64,000 nucleotides of DNA from Thalassospira marina (GCF_002844375.1 NZ_CP024200.1:468501-532500); one strand, 5' to 3'; shown: positions 24,990-34,496, counted from the stretch's first letter. The notes: generated by a model from the letters alone, not told the origin. Numbers and translations: made by a program.

Positions 24990-26447
24990 ATGTCCATGGT
25001 TATTCGTGGCGGGACCATTGTTACCGCAGACCTGACCTATGAAGCCGATATTCTGATCGAAGACGGCAAAATTGCCGCGATTGGCAAGGATCTTTCGGGC
25101 GACAAGGTGATTGATGCCGATGGCTGCTATGTCATGCCTGGCGGGATTGATCCGCATACGCATATGGAAATGCCTTTCATGGGCACCTATTCGGCGGATG
25201 ATTTTGAATTTGGCACCAAGGCCGCCGTTTCCGGCGGCACAACCATGGTCGTGGATTTTTGCCTGCCTTCGCCGGACCAGTCCTTGCTGGAGGCCTTGCA
25301 GGCCTGGGATAACAAATCATCCAAGGCGGTGTGCGATTATTCCTTCCATATGGCGATTACGTCCTGGAGCGAGCAGATTTTCAACGAAATGAAAATCGTG
25401 GTCGAGGAAAAGGGCATTAACACCTTCAAACATTTCATGGCCTATAAAGGGGCCTTGATGGTTGATGATGATGAAATGTTTGCATCATTTTCGCGCTGTT
25501 CGGAACTGGGCGCCATGCCGCTGGTTCATGCGGAAAATGGCGATGTTGTTGCCACCCTGCAGCAACGTTTGCTTGATGCTGGTAATAACGGGCCGGAAGC
25601 CCATGCCTATTCCCGCCCGGTCGATGTGGAAGGCGAGGCATGTAACCGTGCCATCATGATTGCCGATATGGCCAATGTGCCGCTTTATATTGTGCATGTA
25701 TCCTGCGAACCGGCCCATGAGGCCATTCGCCGGGCGCGCCAGAACGGCAAACGTGTTTTTGGCGAACCACTGATCCAGCATCTGGTCCTTGATGATAGCG
25801 AATATGCCAACCCGGACTGGGACCATGCGGCACGCCGGGTTATGTCCCCGCCATTCCGCAGCAAACTGCATCAGGATGGTTTGTGGAATGGCCTGGCATC
25901 GGGCAGCCTGCAGGTGGTGGCAACCGACCATTGCGCCTTTACATCCGATCAGAAACGCATGGGTCTGGGCGATTTCACCAAAATCCCGAATGGCACCGGC
26001 GGCCTTGAAGACCGCATGCCGCTTTTGTGGACCTATGGGGTCAATACCGGCCGTTTGACGCCGAATGAATTCGTTGCCGTTACCTCGACCAATATTGCCA
26101 AAATCCTTAATATCTATCCGCGCAAGGGGGCCATTCTGGTTGGTGCGGATGCTGATCTGGTGGTGTGGGACCTGAAAGCATCGAAAACCATTTCGGCCAA
26201 ACACCAGGTTTCGTCGATTGACTATAACGTGTTTGAAGGCATGGAAGTCACCGGCCTGCCGCGTTACACCCTAAGCCGTGGTCGTATCGCAGCCGAGGAA
26301 GGCGTGGTTCTTGCCAAATGCGGTGATGGTGAATTTGTTCCGCGTAAACCATACCCGGCAGTGAACAAGGCCCTGTCGAAATGGAAAGAAATTACCGCCC
26401 CGCGCAAGGTTGAACGCAAGGCGGAAAACATGCCTGCAGGCGTGTAA
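24990..26447 (+). CDS. hydA: Dihydropyrimidinase (D-hydantoinase)
   Basis: This 485-residue cyclic amidohydrolase has all the metal-site elements: H56 and H58 in DPHTHME, the carbamylated K153 in FMAYKGALMV, His in VHAENGD and VHVSCEPAHEA, and Asp in TDHCAFTSDQK. It opens dihydrouracil and dihydrothymine to their N-carbamoyl-beta-amino acids, the step between PreTA and the amidohydrolases. The ATG at 24990 follows AAGGAG. An open frame extends upstream to 24897 but has no comparable ribosome-binding site. A bidirectional terminator follows. Confidence 0.96.
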   Translation: MSMVIRGGTIVTADLTYEADILIEDGKIAAIGKDLSGDKVIDADGCYVMPGGIDPHTHMEMPFMGTYSADDFEFGTKAAVSGGTTMVVDFCLPSPDQSLLEALQAWDNKSSKAVCDYSFHMAITSWSEQIFNEMKIVVEEKGINTFKHFMAYKGALMVDDDEMFASFSRCSELGAMPLVHAENGDVVATLQQRLLDAGNNGPEAHAYSRPVDVEGEACNRAIMIADMANVPLYIVHVSCEPAHEAIRRARQNGKRVFGEPLIQHLVLDDSEYANPDWDHAARRVMSPPFRSKLHQDGLWNGLASGSLQVVATDHCAFTSDQKRMGLGDFTKIPNGTGGLEDRMPLLWTYGVNTGRLTPNEFVAVTSTNIAKILNIYPRKGAILVGADADLVVWDLKASKTISAKHQVSSIDYNVFEGMEVTGLPRYTLSRGRIAAEEGVVLAKCGDGEFVPRKPYPAVNKALSKWKEITAPRKVERKAENMPAGV

Positions 26448-26500
26448 CCCTATTGCAGGCAATTATGCCGTTTCCTGATTGGCTGTGCATTTGACAAAAC

Positions 26501-26533
26501 AAAACCCCGTCCGATTGATTTGGGCGGGGTTTT
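26501..26533. terminator. Bidirectional intrinsic terminator between hydA and transketolase genes
   Basis: AAAACCCCGTCC at 26501-26512 pairs with GGGCGGGGTTTT at 26522-26533 (one wobble), with T-rich tracts on both outgoing sides. The flanking genes converge here. Confidence 0.9.
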
Positions 26534-26575
26534 GTGTGTTAGCGGTGATGCATAAGGCCAGATAACGGCGTTTGG

Positions 26576-28582
26576 TTATCTGCCGATCCGGGTTTTGGCC
26601 AGTGTGATGATGGCATCGGTTGTGATGCCAAATTCTGCATACAGGCGTTCAGCCGGGGCGGATGCCCCAAAACCCGGCATGCCGATAACATTGGCCTCGC
26701 GATCAACATAGCGGGTCCAGCCAAAGGCGGACGCGGCCTCAATTGCAATACGCGGGGCAGTGCCAAGGACGCTTTCGCGGTATTCTTCGGGCTGTGCGTC
26801 GAACAGTTCCCAGCACGGCATGGAAACAACGGTTACGGCGTAACCTTCGTTATGCAGTTTTTCGGCGGCTTCAATGGCCAGGGCAACTTCGGTGCCGGTT
26901 GCAAGTAGGGTGACATCGCGGCCTTCGCCATATTGCCGAAGGATATAGGCACCCTTTTCACTTAAATTTTCCGGCCCGGATTCGCGCAATTGTGGCACGT
27001 TCTGGCGCGATAATGCCATTAGCGATGGTGTTGCGTGGGATCGCAGGGCAATGTCCCATGTCTCAAGTGTTTCAACGGCATCGGCCGGGCGAAACACATT
27101 CAGGTTGGGAATGGCACGCAGGGATGCCAGATGTTCGACCGGCTGATGGGTTGGCCCATCTTCGCCAAGGCCGATGGAATCATGGGTCATGACATAGGTA
27201 ACGCCAAGCCCCATCAGCGCGGACAGGCGAATGGCATTGCGCGCATAATCGGAAAATACCAGAAAAGTCCCGCCATAGGGTTTGAAACCCCCATGCAGTG
27301 CAAGCCCGTTCATGGCGGCTGCCATACCAAATTCGCGCACGCCATAGCCAATGTAACGTCCCGGCATTTCGGCGGTATATTGGCGATCAACCGCCCCCAC
27401 ACGTGTCAGGTTTGATCCCGTCAAATCGGCACTGCCGCCGATCATGGCGGGCACGGCAGCAGCAAGGCTTTCCAGTGCGATTTGCGATGCCTTGCGGGTG
27501 GCAACATTTTGCGGCTTGGCAAACAGGTCACTGCGGGCCCTTTGCACATCGGCGGCGTAATTTTCCGGTAATTTGCCTGAAACACGGTCGTTAAAGGCTT
27601 TGGCATCGGCTGATGCGGCGAGGGTGGCTTCCCAGGCTTTGCGTTCTTTTGCACCACGCGCGCCAATTTCCTGCCAGCTTGCGGCAAGGTCCGCCGGGAT
27701 ATCAAAGGGTGCTGCATCCCAGCCAAGGGCGGCCTTTGCCAGCGCGCCTTCTTCGTCCCCAAGGGGGGAGCCATGGGCCTTTGCCGTGCCTGCCCGGTTG
27801 GGGGCGCCAAAACCGATGGTGGTTTTCATCGCAATCAGGGTGGGGCGGCTGGTTTCGGCCCTGGCGGCGGTCATCGCGGCATCAAGTGCGGTTGCATCAT
27901 GCCCATCACAGCTTATGACGTGCCAGCCACAGGCGCGGAAGCGTGCCGGGACATCTTCGGAAAAGGAAACCGATGTCGGACCATCAATGGTGATGTCGTT
28001 GTCATCATAAAGAAGGTTAAGTTTGCCAAGTTGCAAATGCCCTGCCAGCGAAATGGCTTCCTGGCCGATCCCTTCCTGCAAACAACCATCCCCCAGCATG
28101 ACCCAGGTGCGATGATCAACCAGGCCGGGGAACTCGGCGGCCAATGCCCGTTCGGCCAATGCCATGCCAACAGCAGTGGCAAGACCCTGCCCGAGTGGAC
28201 CGGTGGTGGTTTCAACGCCCTTGGCATGGCCCCATTCCGGGTGACCTGCGGTAATGGCACCCCATTGGCGGAAATTGCGGATCTGATCGATGGTCATGTC
28301 TTGATAACCGGTCAGATGCAACAGGCCATAAAGCAGCATGGATGCATGGCCGTTTGACAGCACAAAACGGTCGCGATCGGGCCAGTCGGGTGCGGATGCA
28401 TCAAATTTCAGATGTTTGCGAAACAGTACCGTGGCTGCATCGGCCATGCCCATTGGCGCACCGGGATGGCCGGAATTGGCGGCATTGACCGCATCAATGG
28501 CCAGCGCGCGCAGGCAATTGGCAAGGGCGAAATTTTCGGGGTCGATGGCGGCTTTGGCCGCGATTTGGGATTGAGCGTTCAT
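26576..28582 (-). CDS. tkt: Transketolase
   Basis: This 668-residue, full-length transketolase has NSGHPGAPMGMA near the start, MLGDGCLQEGIGQEA with the thiamine-diphosphate GDG motif and the following NLLYDDNDITIDG, and FVFSDYARNAIRLSALM-like and THDSIGLGEDGPTHQPVEHL segments in the pyrimidine domain. It moves two-carbon units between sugar phosphates in the cytoplasm. It is divergent from the isomerase, FBPase and aldolase genes and next to the erythritol enzymes, which suggests a dedicated copy that handles erythrose 4-phosphate. AGGAGG precedes the ATG. Confidence 0.96.
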   Translation of the reverse strand: MNAQSQIAAKAAIDPENFALANCLRALAIDAVNAANSGHPGAPMGMADAATVLFRKHLKFDASAPDWPDRDRFVLSNGHASMLLYGLLHLTGYQDMTIDQIRNFRQWGAITAGHPEWGHAKGVETTTGPLGQGLATAVGMALAERALAAEFPGLVDHRTWVMLGDGCLQEGIGQEAISLAGHLQLGKLNLLYDDNDITIDGPTSVSFSEDVPARFRACGWHVISCDGHDATALDAAMTAARAETSRPTLIAMKTTIGFGAPNRAGTAKAHGSPLGDEEGALAKAALGWDAAPFDIPADLAASWQEIGARGAKERKAWEATLAASADAKAFNDRVSGKLPENYAADVQRARSDLFAKPQNVATRKASQIALESLAAAVPAMIGGSADLTGSNLTRVGAVDRQYTAEMPGRYIGYGVREFGMAAAMNGLALHGGFKPYGGTFLVFSDYARNAIRLSALMGLGVTYVMTHDSIGLGEDGPTHQPVEHLASLRAIPNLNVFRPADAVETLETWDIALRSHATPSLMALSRQNVPQLRESGPENLSEKGAYILRQYGEGRDVTLLATGTEVALAIEAAEKLHNEGYAVTVVSMPCWELFDAQPEEYRESVLGTAPRIAIEAASAFGWTRYVDREANVIGMPGFGASAPAERLYAEFGITTDAIITLAKTRIGR

Positions 28583-28717
28583 GTGTTCCTCCTGTGTTGG
28601 GAAGGCTAACAGCGGCGATGTGATCTAACAATCAAAAATAACAAACTAACAAAATAATTGTTGAATTTAACATCAATAGTGTTATTTCTTCCAAAACAGA
28701 ACAAAGGAGGGTCCGTC
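28583..28717. promoter_or_regulatory. Divergent promoter region with repeated TAACA boxes
   Basis: This AT-rich region between tkt and tpiA2 carries TAACA at 28626, 28639, 28647 and 28668, and the inverse TGTTA at 28680. Clustered short repeats like these are common targets of sugar regulators; the DeoR- and SorC-family proteins encoded in this locus are candidates (inference). Confidence 0.4.
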
Positions 28718-29485
28718 ATGTCCGAGGTATGGATCGGCACCAGTTGGAAAATGAACAAGACATTGGCCGAGGCGCTTGTCTGGGCCGAAGGTATTGCGAA
28801 AGCCGACCTGTCTGAGCGCATTCAAAGTTTTGTCATTCCGCCCTTTACCGCGGCACGGCAGGTAAAAGATGCCCTGAGCAATAGCCCGGTTCTGGTCGGT
28901 GCACAGAATATGCACTGGGCGGACCAGGGTGCATGGACCGGCGAAATTTCCGCGCCGATGCTGGTGGATTGTGGCCTTGATATTGTTGAACTTGGCCATT
29001 CCGAACGGCGTGAACATTTTGGCGAAACAGACGAAACCGTTGGTTTGAAAACCGAAGCCGCCGTCCGCCACGGGTTGATCCCGCTGATTTGCATTGGTGA
29101 AACCCTGCAGGACCGCGAACAGGGCCAGGCCGCCGAGATATTGGCACGCCAAGTGCGCGGTGCCCTTTCAAAATTAAGTGATCCGCAAAAGCAGGCTGAA
29201 ATCTGGCTGGCATACGAACCGGTATGGGCGATTGGCGAAAACGGTATTCCCGCCACGGCGGATTATGCCGATGCCCGGCAGGCCGAAATTATTGCCATCG
29301 CGCAGGAGGTTCTTGGCCGGCGTGTGCCCTGCCTTTATGGCGGGTCGGTTAACCCGGAAAACTGTGCGGAGCTGGTGACCTGCCCGCATATTGATGGCCT
29401 GTTCATTGGCCGGTCCGCCTGGGATGTGACGGGATATCTCGACATTTTAATGCGCTGCGATGCCGCGCTGAACGCACAAGCCTGA
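28718..29485 (+). CDS. eryH: Triosephosphate isomerase family, probable EryH (L-erythrulose-1-phosphate isomerase)
   Basis: This 255-residue TIM-barrel isomerase has K11 (GTSWKMN), H94 (ELGHSERREHFGE) and E167 (AYEPVWAIG) of the TPI active site and the phosphate loop LYGGSVNPENC. The opening GTSWKMNKT, rather than the usual GNWKMN, is what I recall for TpiA2/EryH proteins of erythritol clusters. In Brucella, EryH converts L-3-tetrulose 4-phosphate to D-3-tetrulose 4-phosphate. AAAGGAGG precedes the chosen ATG. rpiB/eryI follows 23 bp later. It could also serve as a general triosephosphate isomerase. Confidence 0.85.
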   Translation: MSEVWIGTSWKMNKTLAEALVWAEGIAKADLSERIQSFVIPPFTAARQVKDALSNSPVLVGAQNMHWADQGAWTGEISAPMLVDCGLDIVELGHSERREHFGETDETVGLKTEAAVRHGLIPLICIGETLQDREQGQAAEILARQVRGALSKLSDPQKQAEIWLAYEPVWAIGENGIPATADYADARQAEIIAIAQEVLGRRVPCLYGGSVNPENCAELVTCPHIDGLFIGRSAWDVTGYLDILMRCDAALNAQA

Positions 29486-29508
29486 AACGCCAAAACGGAG
29501 GAACTGAC

Positions 29509-29970
29509 ATGAAAATCGCAGTGGCCGGCGACAGCGCCGGTGAAGGTCTGGCCAGGGCATTGGCCGAATATTTAAGCCAGAACCCGAATTACGAAGTTAC
29601 CGAAGCCTCGCGCACTGATGCTGGCCCGGATGCCTTTTATGCCAACCTGTCTGACCGGGTGGCATCGGCGGTAAAGGCCGGCACCTATGACCGCGCCATT
29701 TTATGCTGTGGTACGGGCATTGGCGTATGTCTGGCAGCAAACAAGGTGCCGGGTATCCGTGCGGCGCAAACCCACGATACCTATTCGGCGGGCAAGGCGG
29801 CGACATCGAACAATGCCCACATCATCACCATGGGCGCACGGGTTGTTGGCACCGAACTTGCCAAGGATATTGCCGATGCCTTCCTGTCCGCTGCCTTTGA
29901 CCCGCAGGGTAAATCGGCAGGCAATGTGCAGGCGATTGACGCGGTTGACGCCAAATACCATACGGCCTGA
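29509..29970 (+). CDS. eryI: RpiB family sugar-phosphate isomerase, probable EryI
   Basis: This 153-residue RpiB/LacAB isomerase has the catalytic Cys and anion-hole loop LCCGTGIGVCLAANK (C66/C67) and the THDTYSAGKAATSNNAHIITMGARVVG region. In erythritol pathways this protein converts D-3-tetrulose 4-phosphate to D-erythrose 4-phosphate; a ribose-5-phosphate isomerase role is the alternative. It is tightly linked to the EryH-type gene (23 bp) and has GGAGG before its ATG. Confidence 0.87.
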   Translation: MKIAVAGDSAGEGLARALAEYLSQNPNYEVTEASRTDAGPDAFYANLSDRVASAVKAGTYDRAILCCGTGIGVCLAANKVPGIRAAQTHDTYSAGKAATSNNAHIITMGARVVGTELAKDIADAFLSAAFDPQGKSAGNVQAIDAVDAKYHTA

Positions 29971-30010
29971 TGGGCAGGTGATAGCGCCGGGCATGGGGTA
30001 GCGGCCATTT

Positions 30011-30043
30011 GAAATGCGGTGATCAGCCTGTTCGCCGCATTTC
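30011..30043 (+). promoter_or_regulatory. Hairpin between rpiB-like and fbp genes
   Basis: GAAATGCGG at 30011-30019 pairs with CCGCATTTC at 30035-30043, with a 15-base loop and no T-run. It lies in the 218-bp gap between the isomerase and FBPase genes and may cause partial termination or protect mRNA. Confidence 0.4.
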
Positions 30044-30188
30044 GTCGCCGACGGATTGATATTTTTGATGGTCTTTGCCGTTGGGACACAGGCTATGCCG
30101 CTCTGTTGCGCCAGGTCAGATCTTGGTGCGCAATAACAATGCTGATCTGCTAGGATGCCCGGCCCTTATCAATTATGGATTTTCCGAC

Positions 30189-31157
30189 ATGCTGACATTA
30201 CCGACTGATCGTCCGTCCGAGGCGGCGATCCTTCATGCCTGCTTGCCTGATGGTGCCCTTGGCAGCCTTATTGATGCGATTGCCAGTGCCTTGCCCGCCA
30301 TTGCCGCCCGGTTGGCTGCGGGCAAACTGCCGGGCGACCCGGCGGCCCTGTGCGGGGAAAATGAAAGTGGCGATGCGCAAAAGGCGTTAGATGTTGGCGC
30401 GCATAACCATATCCTGGCCGTGTTAAAGGGGCGCGGTGTGCGCCACATGCTGTCGGAAGAAGCCGAACAGGTTGAACTGCTGGACCCGGCAGGGGCGTTT
30501 GACATTGCAATTGACCCAATTGACGGTTCCGGGTCGATTGGCATTGGCGCGCCATTGGGCATGTTATTTGTCATTTACCCGACCGGCCCGGCTGATTTTC
30601 GCCGTAAAGGCAGCGAGGCAGTGGCTGCCGGTTATGCATCCTTCGGGCATTCCCTTGATTTTGGCTTTACCACAGGGCAGGGCGTGCAGATCGCCACCCA
30701 TGATGGCCAGGATTTTCGCATGACGGCACGCGATGTTCGCCTGAAACCGGCGGCATCGACCATTGCCTATAACGCATCGAATGAACGCCACTGGTCACCG
30801 GGCCTGAAACAGTGGGCGGCGGATTTGCGCGCTGGTGCCGATGGCCCGCGCGGACGTGATTTTAACATGCGCTGGCTGGCGGCGGCTGTGGGTGAATTAC
30901 ACCGTATTTTGCTGCAGGGCGGGGCGTTTTTATACCCGGCGGACCAGCGCAAAAACTATCGCCAGGGTCGTTTGCGCCTGGCCTATGAAGCCGTGCCGAT
31001 TGCCTGCCTGATCGAGGCAGCAGGCGGGCGCGCCACCAATGGCACCGACCGTATTTTGGACCTGATTGGGCAAACACCGCATCAGAATGTGCCGCTTGTT
31101 TTTGGCGCAGCCGAAGAAGTTGACATCATTGTAAAATATATAACCGAGGAGACATGA
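30189..31157 (+). CDS. fbp: Class I fructose-1,6-bisphosphatase (possible sedoheptulose bisphosphatase activity)
   Basis: This 322-residue class I FBPase has ENESGDAQKALDVGAHN for the allosteric/metal region, E90-E91 (SEEAEQ) and D109-x2-D112 (DPIDGSG) as metal ligands, and YRQGRLRLAYEAVPIACLIE near the end. Bacterial members often act on both fructose 1,6- and sedoheptulose 1,7-bisphosphate. The aldolase gene starts three bases after its stop. No strong ribosome-binding site precedes the ATG at 30189, so the exact start is the least certain part; an upstream extension to 30075 lacks family similarity. Confidence 0.9.
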   Translation: MLTLPTDRPSEAAILHACLPDGALGSLIDAIASALPAIAARLAAGKLPGDPAALCGENESGDAQKALDVGAHNHILAVLKGRGVRHMLSEEAEQVELLDPAGAFDIAIDPIDGSGSIGIGAPLGMLFVIYPTGPADFRRKGSEAVAAGYASFGHSLDFGFTTGQGVQIATHDGQDFRMTARDVRLKPAASTIAYNASNERHWSPGLKQWAADLRAGADGPRGRDFNMRWLAAAVGELHRILLQGGAFLYPADQRKNYRQGRLRLAYEAVPIACLIEAAGGRATNGTDRILDLIGQTPHQNVPLVFGAAEEVDIIVKYITEET

Positions 31158-31160
31158 TTA

Positions 31161-32192
31161 ATGGCCCGCATCACGCTTCGCCAGTTGCTCGACCACGCTG
31201 CCGAACACGGCTATGCCGTGCCGGCCTTTAATATATCGAACATGGAAATGGGCCTTGCGATTATGAATGCGGCACGCAAGGCCAATGCACCGGTTATTCT
31301 GGCGGCTTCGCGCGGGGCGCGGGCCTATGCCGGGGACCGGTTACTGGCGCGCCTGATTGACGGGCTTGTTGAAACCTTTCCGGAAATTCCGGTTTGTATG
31401 CATCTTGATCACGGTAACAATCTTGCGACCTGCGCAACTGCGATCCAGCACGGTTTTACATCGGTGATGATGGATGGCTCCCTGCTGGCCGATGGTAAAA
31501 CGCCGGCTGATTACGACTATAACCGTGACATCACCGCGCGCGTTGTTGCCATGGCCCATGCCTGTGGTGTGTCGGTCGAGGGTGAACTGGGCGTTCTGGG
31601 GTCGCTTGAAACCGGGATGGGGGACCAGGAAGACGGGCACGGGGCAACAGAAAAACTTTCTGAAGACCAGCTTTTGACCGACCCGGAAGAAGCCGAACGT
31701 TTTGTGCGCGAAACCAGGGTGGATGCCCTGGCGGTTGCCATGGGCACCAGCCACGGGGCCTATAAATTCACCCGCAAACCCGATGGTGATATCCTTGCCA
31801 TGAATGTGATCGAGGAAATCAACCGTCGCCTGCCCAATACGCATCTGGTGATGCATGGATCATCATCCGTACCCGAAGAATTGCGCCAGTTGATAAACAA
31901 TTTTGGCGGCGATATGCGCCCGACCTGGGGCGTTCCGGTCGAAGAAATCCAGCGTGGTATTCGTTCGGGTGTGCGCAAGGTGAATATTGATACCGATAAC
32001 CGCATGGCAATGACCGCAGGTGTGCGCCGGGTTCTTGCCAATGACCCCGGCGAATTTGATCCGCGCAAATATTTGAAAGAAGGCACCGCCCTTATGATGG
32101 AACTGTGCCAGGCCCGGTTTGAGGCCTTTGGCACCGCCGGGCAGGCTGATCGCATCAAACCATTGTCGTTAGAGGCAATGGCATCAGCCTGA
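31161..32192 (+). CDS. fba: Class II fructose/sedoheptulose-bisphosphate aldolase, Calvin-type subgroup
   Basis: This 343-residue zinc aldolase has D83-H84 (HLDHGNN), EGELGVLGSLE, the zinc His in MGTSHGAYKF and the phosphate loop MHGSSSVPEEL. Length and the C-terminal VPVEEIQRGIRSGVRKVNID match the subgroup first known from Calvin-cycle operons. It could condense erythrose 4-phosphate with dihydroxyacetone phosphate to sedoheptulose bisphosphate, which the adjoining FBPase could dephosphorylate. It is three bases from fbp, with GAGGAG upstream. Confidence 0.94.
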   Translation: MARITLRQLLDHAAEHGYAVPAFNISNMEMGLAIMNAARKANAPVILAASRGARAYAGDRLLARLIDGLVETFPEIPVCMHLDHGNNLATCATAIQHGFTSVMMDGSLLADGKTPADYDYNRDITARVVAMAHACGVSVEGELGVLGSLETGMGDQEDGHGATEKLSEDQLLTDPEEAERFVRETRVDALAVAMGTSHGAYKFTRKPDGDILAMNVIEEINRRLPNTHLVMHGSSSVPEELRQLINNFGGDMRPTWGVPVEEIQRGIRSGVRKVNIDTDNRMAMTAGVRRVLANDPGEFDPRKYLKEGTALMMELCQARFEAFGTAGQADRIKPLSLEAMASA

Positions 32193-32225
32193 CGGGCTGA
32201 ACATCACCCGATAAGACGTAGATAG

Positions 32226-32252
32226 GCAGGGCTGTTGTGGCCCTGCTTTTTT
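32226..32252 (+). terminator. Intrinsic terminator after fba
   Basis: GCAGGGC at 32226-32232 pairs with GCCCTGC at 32240-32246, followed by six T residues. It ends the eryH-eryI-fbp-fba transcript. Confidence 0.88.
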
Positions 32253-32335
32253 GTTGGCTGTGTTCCAGTTGGGGGATGCTGGATCGTGTTGACGCCTTTA
32301 GTTCGGGTGTTGGTGCTTTGCTGCAAACACATAAA

Positions 32336-32365
32336 AAACCCCGCCCGATGAAACGGGCGGGGTTT
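32336..32365 (-). terminator. Intrinsic terminator after the sugar-binding-protein gene (minus strand)
   Basis: AAACCCCGCCCG at 32336-32347 and CGGGCGGGGTTT at 32354-32365 form a perfect 12-bp stem. The T-run for the minus strand comes from the A-tract at 32333-32338. It ends the ABC transporter operon transcribed from 36691. Confidence 0.9.
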
Positions 32366-32398
32366 GTTGGTCCATCAGGTCAGGATCGGCAGGGAAGG

Positions 32399-33349
32399 TT
32401 ACCGGTCAAGCTGGAACGGACCAGAGAAGGAATAAACGTCAAGCACGTTTGAATCGACCAGGATGCAATCGAAAAGCTGCTTTTCTTCAGCGACTTTAAG
32501 TTTGCCGGTATTGATATATTCATCAGCCTGGCGAACGGCTTCTTCAGCAAAAATCGCAACCGGCTGCAATACGGTGTAGGTCAGCTCGCCTGCTTTGACC
32601 GCTGCAACAGCGTCGGGGGAGCCATCAAAGCCGCCAATAACCTTGCCTTCGAGTTTGCCGGCTTCTTTAAGGGCGGCAATGGCACCAAGGGCCATTTCGT
32701 CATTGCCCGAAATAACACCGTTAATGTCCGGGTTGGCCTGCAGCATGGACTGCATTTTGTTATAGCCCTGGGTACGGTCCCAGTTGGCAACTTCCTGTGC
32801 TTTTTTCTCAAGGCCGGGATACTGGCTCAGCACGGTTTCAAAACCGTTGGAACGGGTTTGTGCGTTGTTATCCGACGGTGCGCCAAACAGTTCGACATAG
32901 GAACCCTTGTCGCCCATTGCATCAACCCATGCCATCGCGCCAAGGGCGGCACCCTGGGCGTTGTTGGAAACAAGCTGTGCCTTGGCAAGGCCGGTCTGGT
33001 TGATTTCGGCATTGATGATGAAAACCGGAATACCGGCATCAACGGCCTTTTTCACGGCACCAATCGAACCATCGGCATTGGCCGGGTCAAGAATGATCGC
33101 CTTTGCCTGGTTGGTGATTGCGGTATCGACCAGGTTGCTTTCGGTGTTGGTATCGCCCTTATGTGCGCCAACATTGGCACTGTAACCAAGCTTTTCGGCT
33201 GTTGCCTTGGCAACATTGCCTTCTGCCAGCCAATAGGGGTTGGACGGATCATTGACGATGATCGAAATCAGGCCATTGGCCATGGCCGACTGTGCCATGA
33301 AGGGCAATGCCAGAACGGATGCAAGGATCGTACGTTTAAAAAGGTTCAT
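32399..33349 (-). CDS. Sugar/polyol ABC transporter periplasmic binding protein (EryG-type)
   Basis: This 316-residue type I periplasmic binding protein has a signal peptide ending AMA-25, NDPSNPYWLAEGNVAKATAE, AIILDPANADGSIGAVKKA and VISGNDEMALGAIAALKEAG. It is the last gene of a DUF2291-ATPase-permease-binding protein operon facing the erythritol kinase operon. Erythritol or another small polyol is the probable ligand. GGAGG precedes the ATG by ten bases. Confidence 0.92.
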   Translation of the reverse strand: MNLFKRTILASVLALPFMAQSAMANGLISIIVNDPSNPYWLAEGNVAKATAEKLGYSANVGAHKGDTNTESNLVDTAITNQAKAIILDPANADGSIGAVKKAVDAGIPVFIINAEINQTGLAKAQLVSNNAQGAALGAMAWVDAMGDKGSYVELFGAPSDNNAQTRSNGFETVLSQYPGLEKKAQEVANWDRTQGYNKMQSMLQANPDINGVISGNDEMALGAIAALKEAGKLEGKVIGGFDGSPDAVAAVKAGELTYTVLQPVAIFAEEAVRQADEYINTGKLKVAEEKQLFDCILVDSNVLDVYSFSGPFQLDR

Positions 33350-33450
33350 TATGGGTGTCCTCCCGTGGGTTTTGATATTTGCCGGTTAAGACCGGCGGTT
33401 ATTCGGGCGCGGGACCACCCTGTCCCGCGACCGCGAATTTCAATGAAAAT

Positions 33451-34485
33451 TTATCGACCAGCCCGGCCGTATTGCAGGCTGTTCAGCAGCACGGCGAGAA
33501 CGATCACCGCACCGGTAAAAACCGTTTGCCAATAAGCCGACACACCAATGATGACGAGGCCGTCGCTAAGAAAGCCGATGACAAAGGCGCCCAGCATGGT
33601 GCCGCGCACATTGCCGCGCCCCCCGGTCAAGGCCGCACCGCCAATAACCACGGCAGCAATGGCCGTAAGTTCGTAGGTGGTGCCCGCCGTCGGGCCAGCG
33701 GATGTCAATTGTGATGAAAGAACAAGCCCAGCAATCGCGGCACAAACGCCCGAAAGCACATAAACCGATATTTTGACACTGCGTGTGGGCACACCGGAAA
33801 GTTCGGCTGCGCGTTCATTGCCGCCCGATGCATAAAGCCACCGGCCAAAGGCCGTACGGACCAGAACCAAGCCAACCGCCAGCGCAACCAGTGCCAGCAC
33901 GATGACGCCAATTGGCACACCTGCAATGCGGTTAAAGCCCAGCCAGTCAAAGCCGGTATTGCCCAATGCATCGGCCCCGCCAAGGTTGTTATAGGTAAGG
34001 CCATTGGTCATCAGAAGGGCGACACCGCGAGCGACATAAAGCATGCCCAGCGTTGCGACAAAGGCGGGAACCCGGAAAAAGGCGATCAGCACGCCATTGA
34101 TTGCGCCAACAAATGCCCCGAGCAGAATGGTCAGCACCACAACTGCCCAAACCGGCGGATACAGAATAACCCCGGCAGATGGCAGTTCGACGCCCTGCAT
34201 CAGAAAACCAGCAACAACACCGGACAGGCCAAGTGTTGAACCCACTGAAAGATCAATGCCGCCATTAAGGATGACAACAAGCATGCCAATGGCCAGCAGG
34301 CCGAAAATCGCAACATGCGAAGACATGATCAGGAAGTTATTGACGCTGAAATAAACCGGCGACAGGAACGAGAAAACGATGATGATGGCAACCAGCGCAA
34401 AAAAGGCGCGGCCTTCAAGAAGGATTTTGCCGATATTCAGGTCTATGCCACCTGTCGCGGGCTTGGAATTTGTAATGTCCGCCAT
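33451..34485 (-). CDS. Sugar/polyol ABC transporter permease (EryF-type, RbsC family)
   Basis: This 344-residue BPD_transp_2 permease has the family motif LNGGIDLSVGSTLGLSGVVA, RVPAFVATLGMLYVARGVALL and the C-terminal VVIGGAALTGGRGNVRGTMLG. About nine to ten hydrophobic segments are present. The start at 34485 is set by GGGAGG just upstream; the open frame continues to 34617 over the end of the ATPase gene, but that part is a shadow. The gap to the ATPase gene is 11 bp. Confidence 0.93.
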   Translation of the reverse strand: MADITNSKPATGGIDLNIGKILLEGRAFFALVAIIIVFSFLSPVYFSVNNFLIMSSHVAIFGLLAIGMLVVILNGGIDLSVGSTLGLSGVVAGFLMQGVELPSAGVILYPPVWAVVVLTILLGAFVGAINGVLIAFFRVPAFVATLGMLYVARGVALLMTNGLTYNNLGGADALGNTGFDWLGFNRIAGVPIGVIVLALVALAVGLVLVRTAFGRWLYASGGNERAAELSGVPTRSVKISVYVLSGVCAAIAGLVLSSQLTSAGPTAGTTYELTAIAAVVIGGAALTGGRGNVRGTMLGAFVIGFLSDGLVIIGVSAYWQTVFTGAVIVLAVLLNSLQYGRAGR

Positions 34486-34496
34486 GTTGGCCTCCC

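Noticed and set aside
26576..32192. Reading tkt-fbp-fba as a Calvin-cycle (cbb) operon
   Set aside because: No RuBisCO, phosphoribulokinase or CbbR gene is present, while erythritol enzymes and importer surround them.
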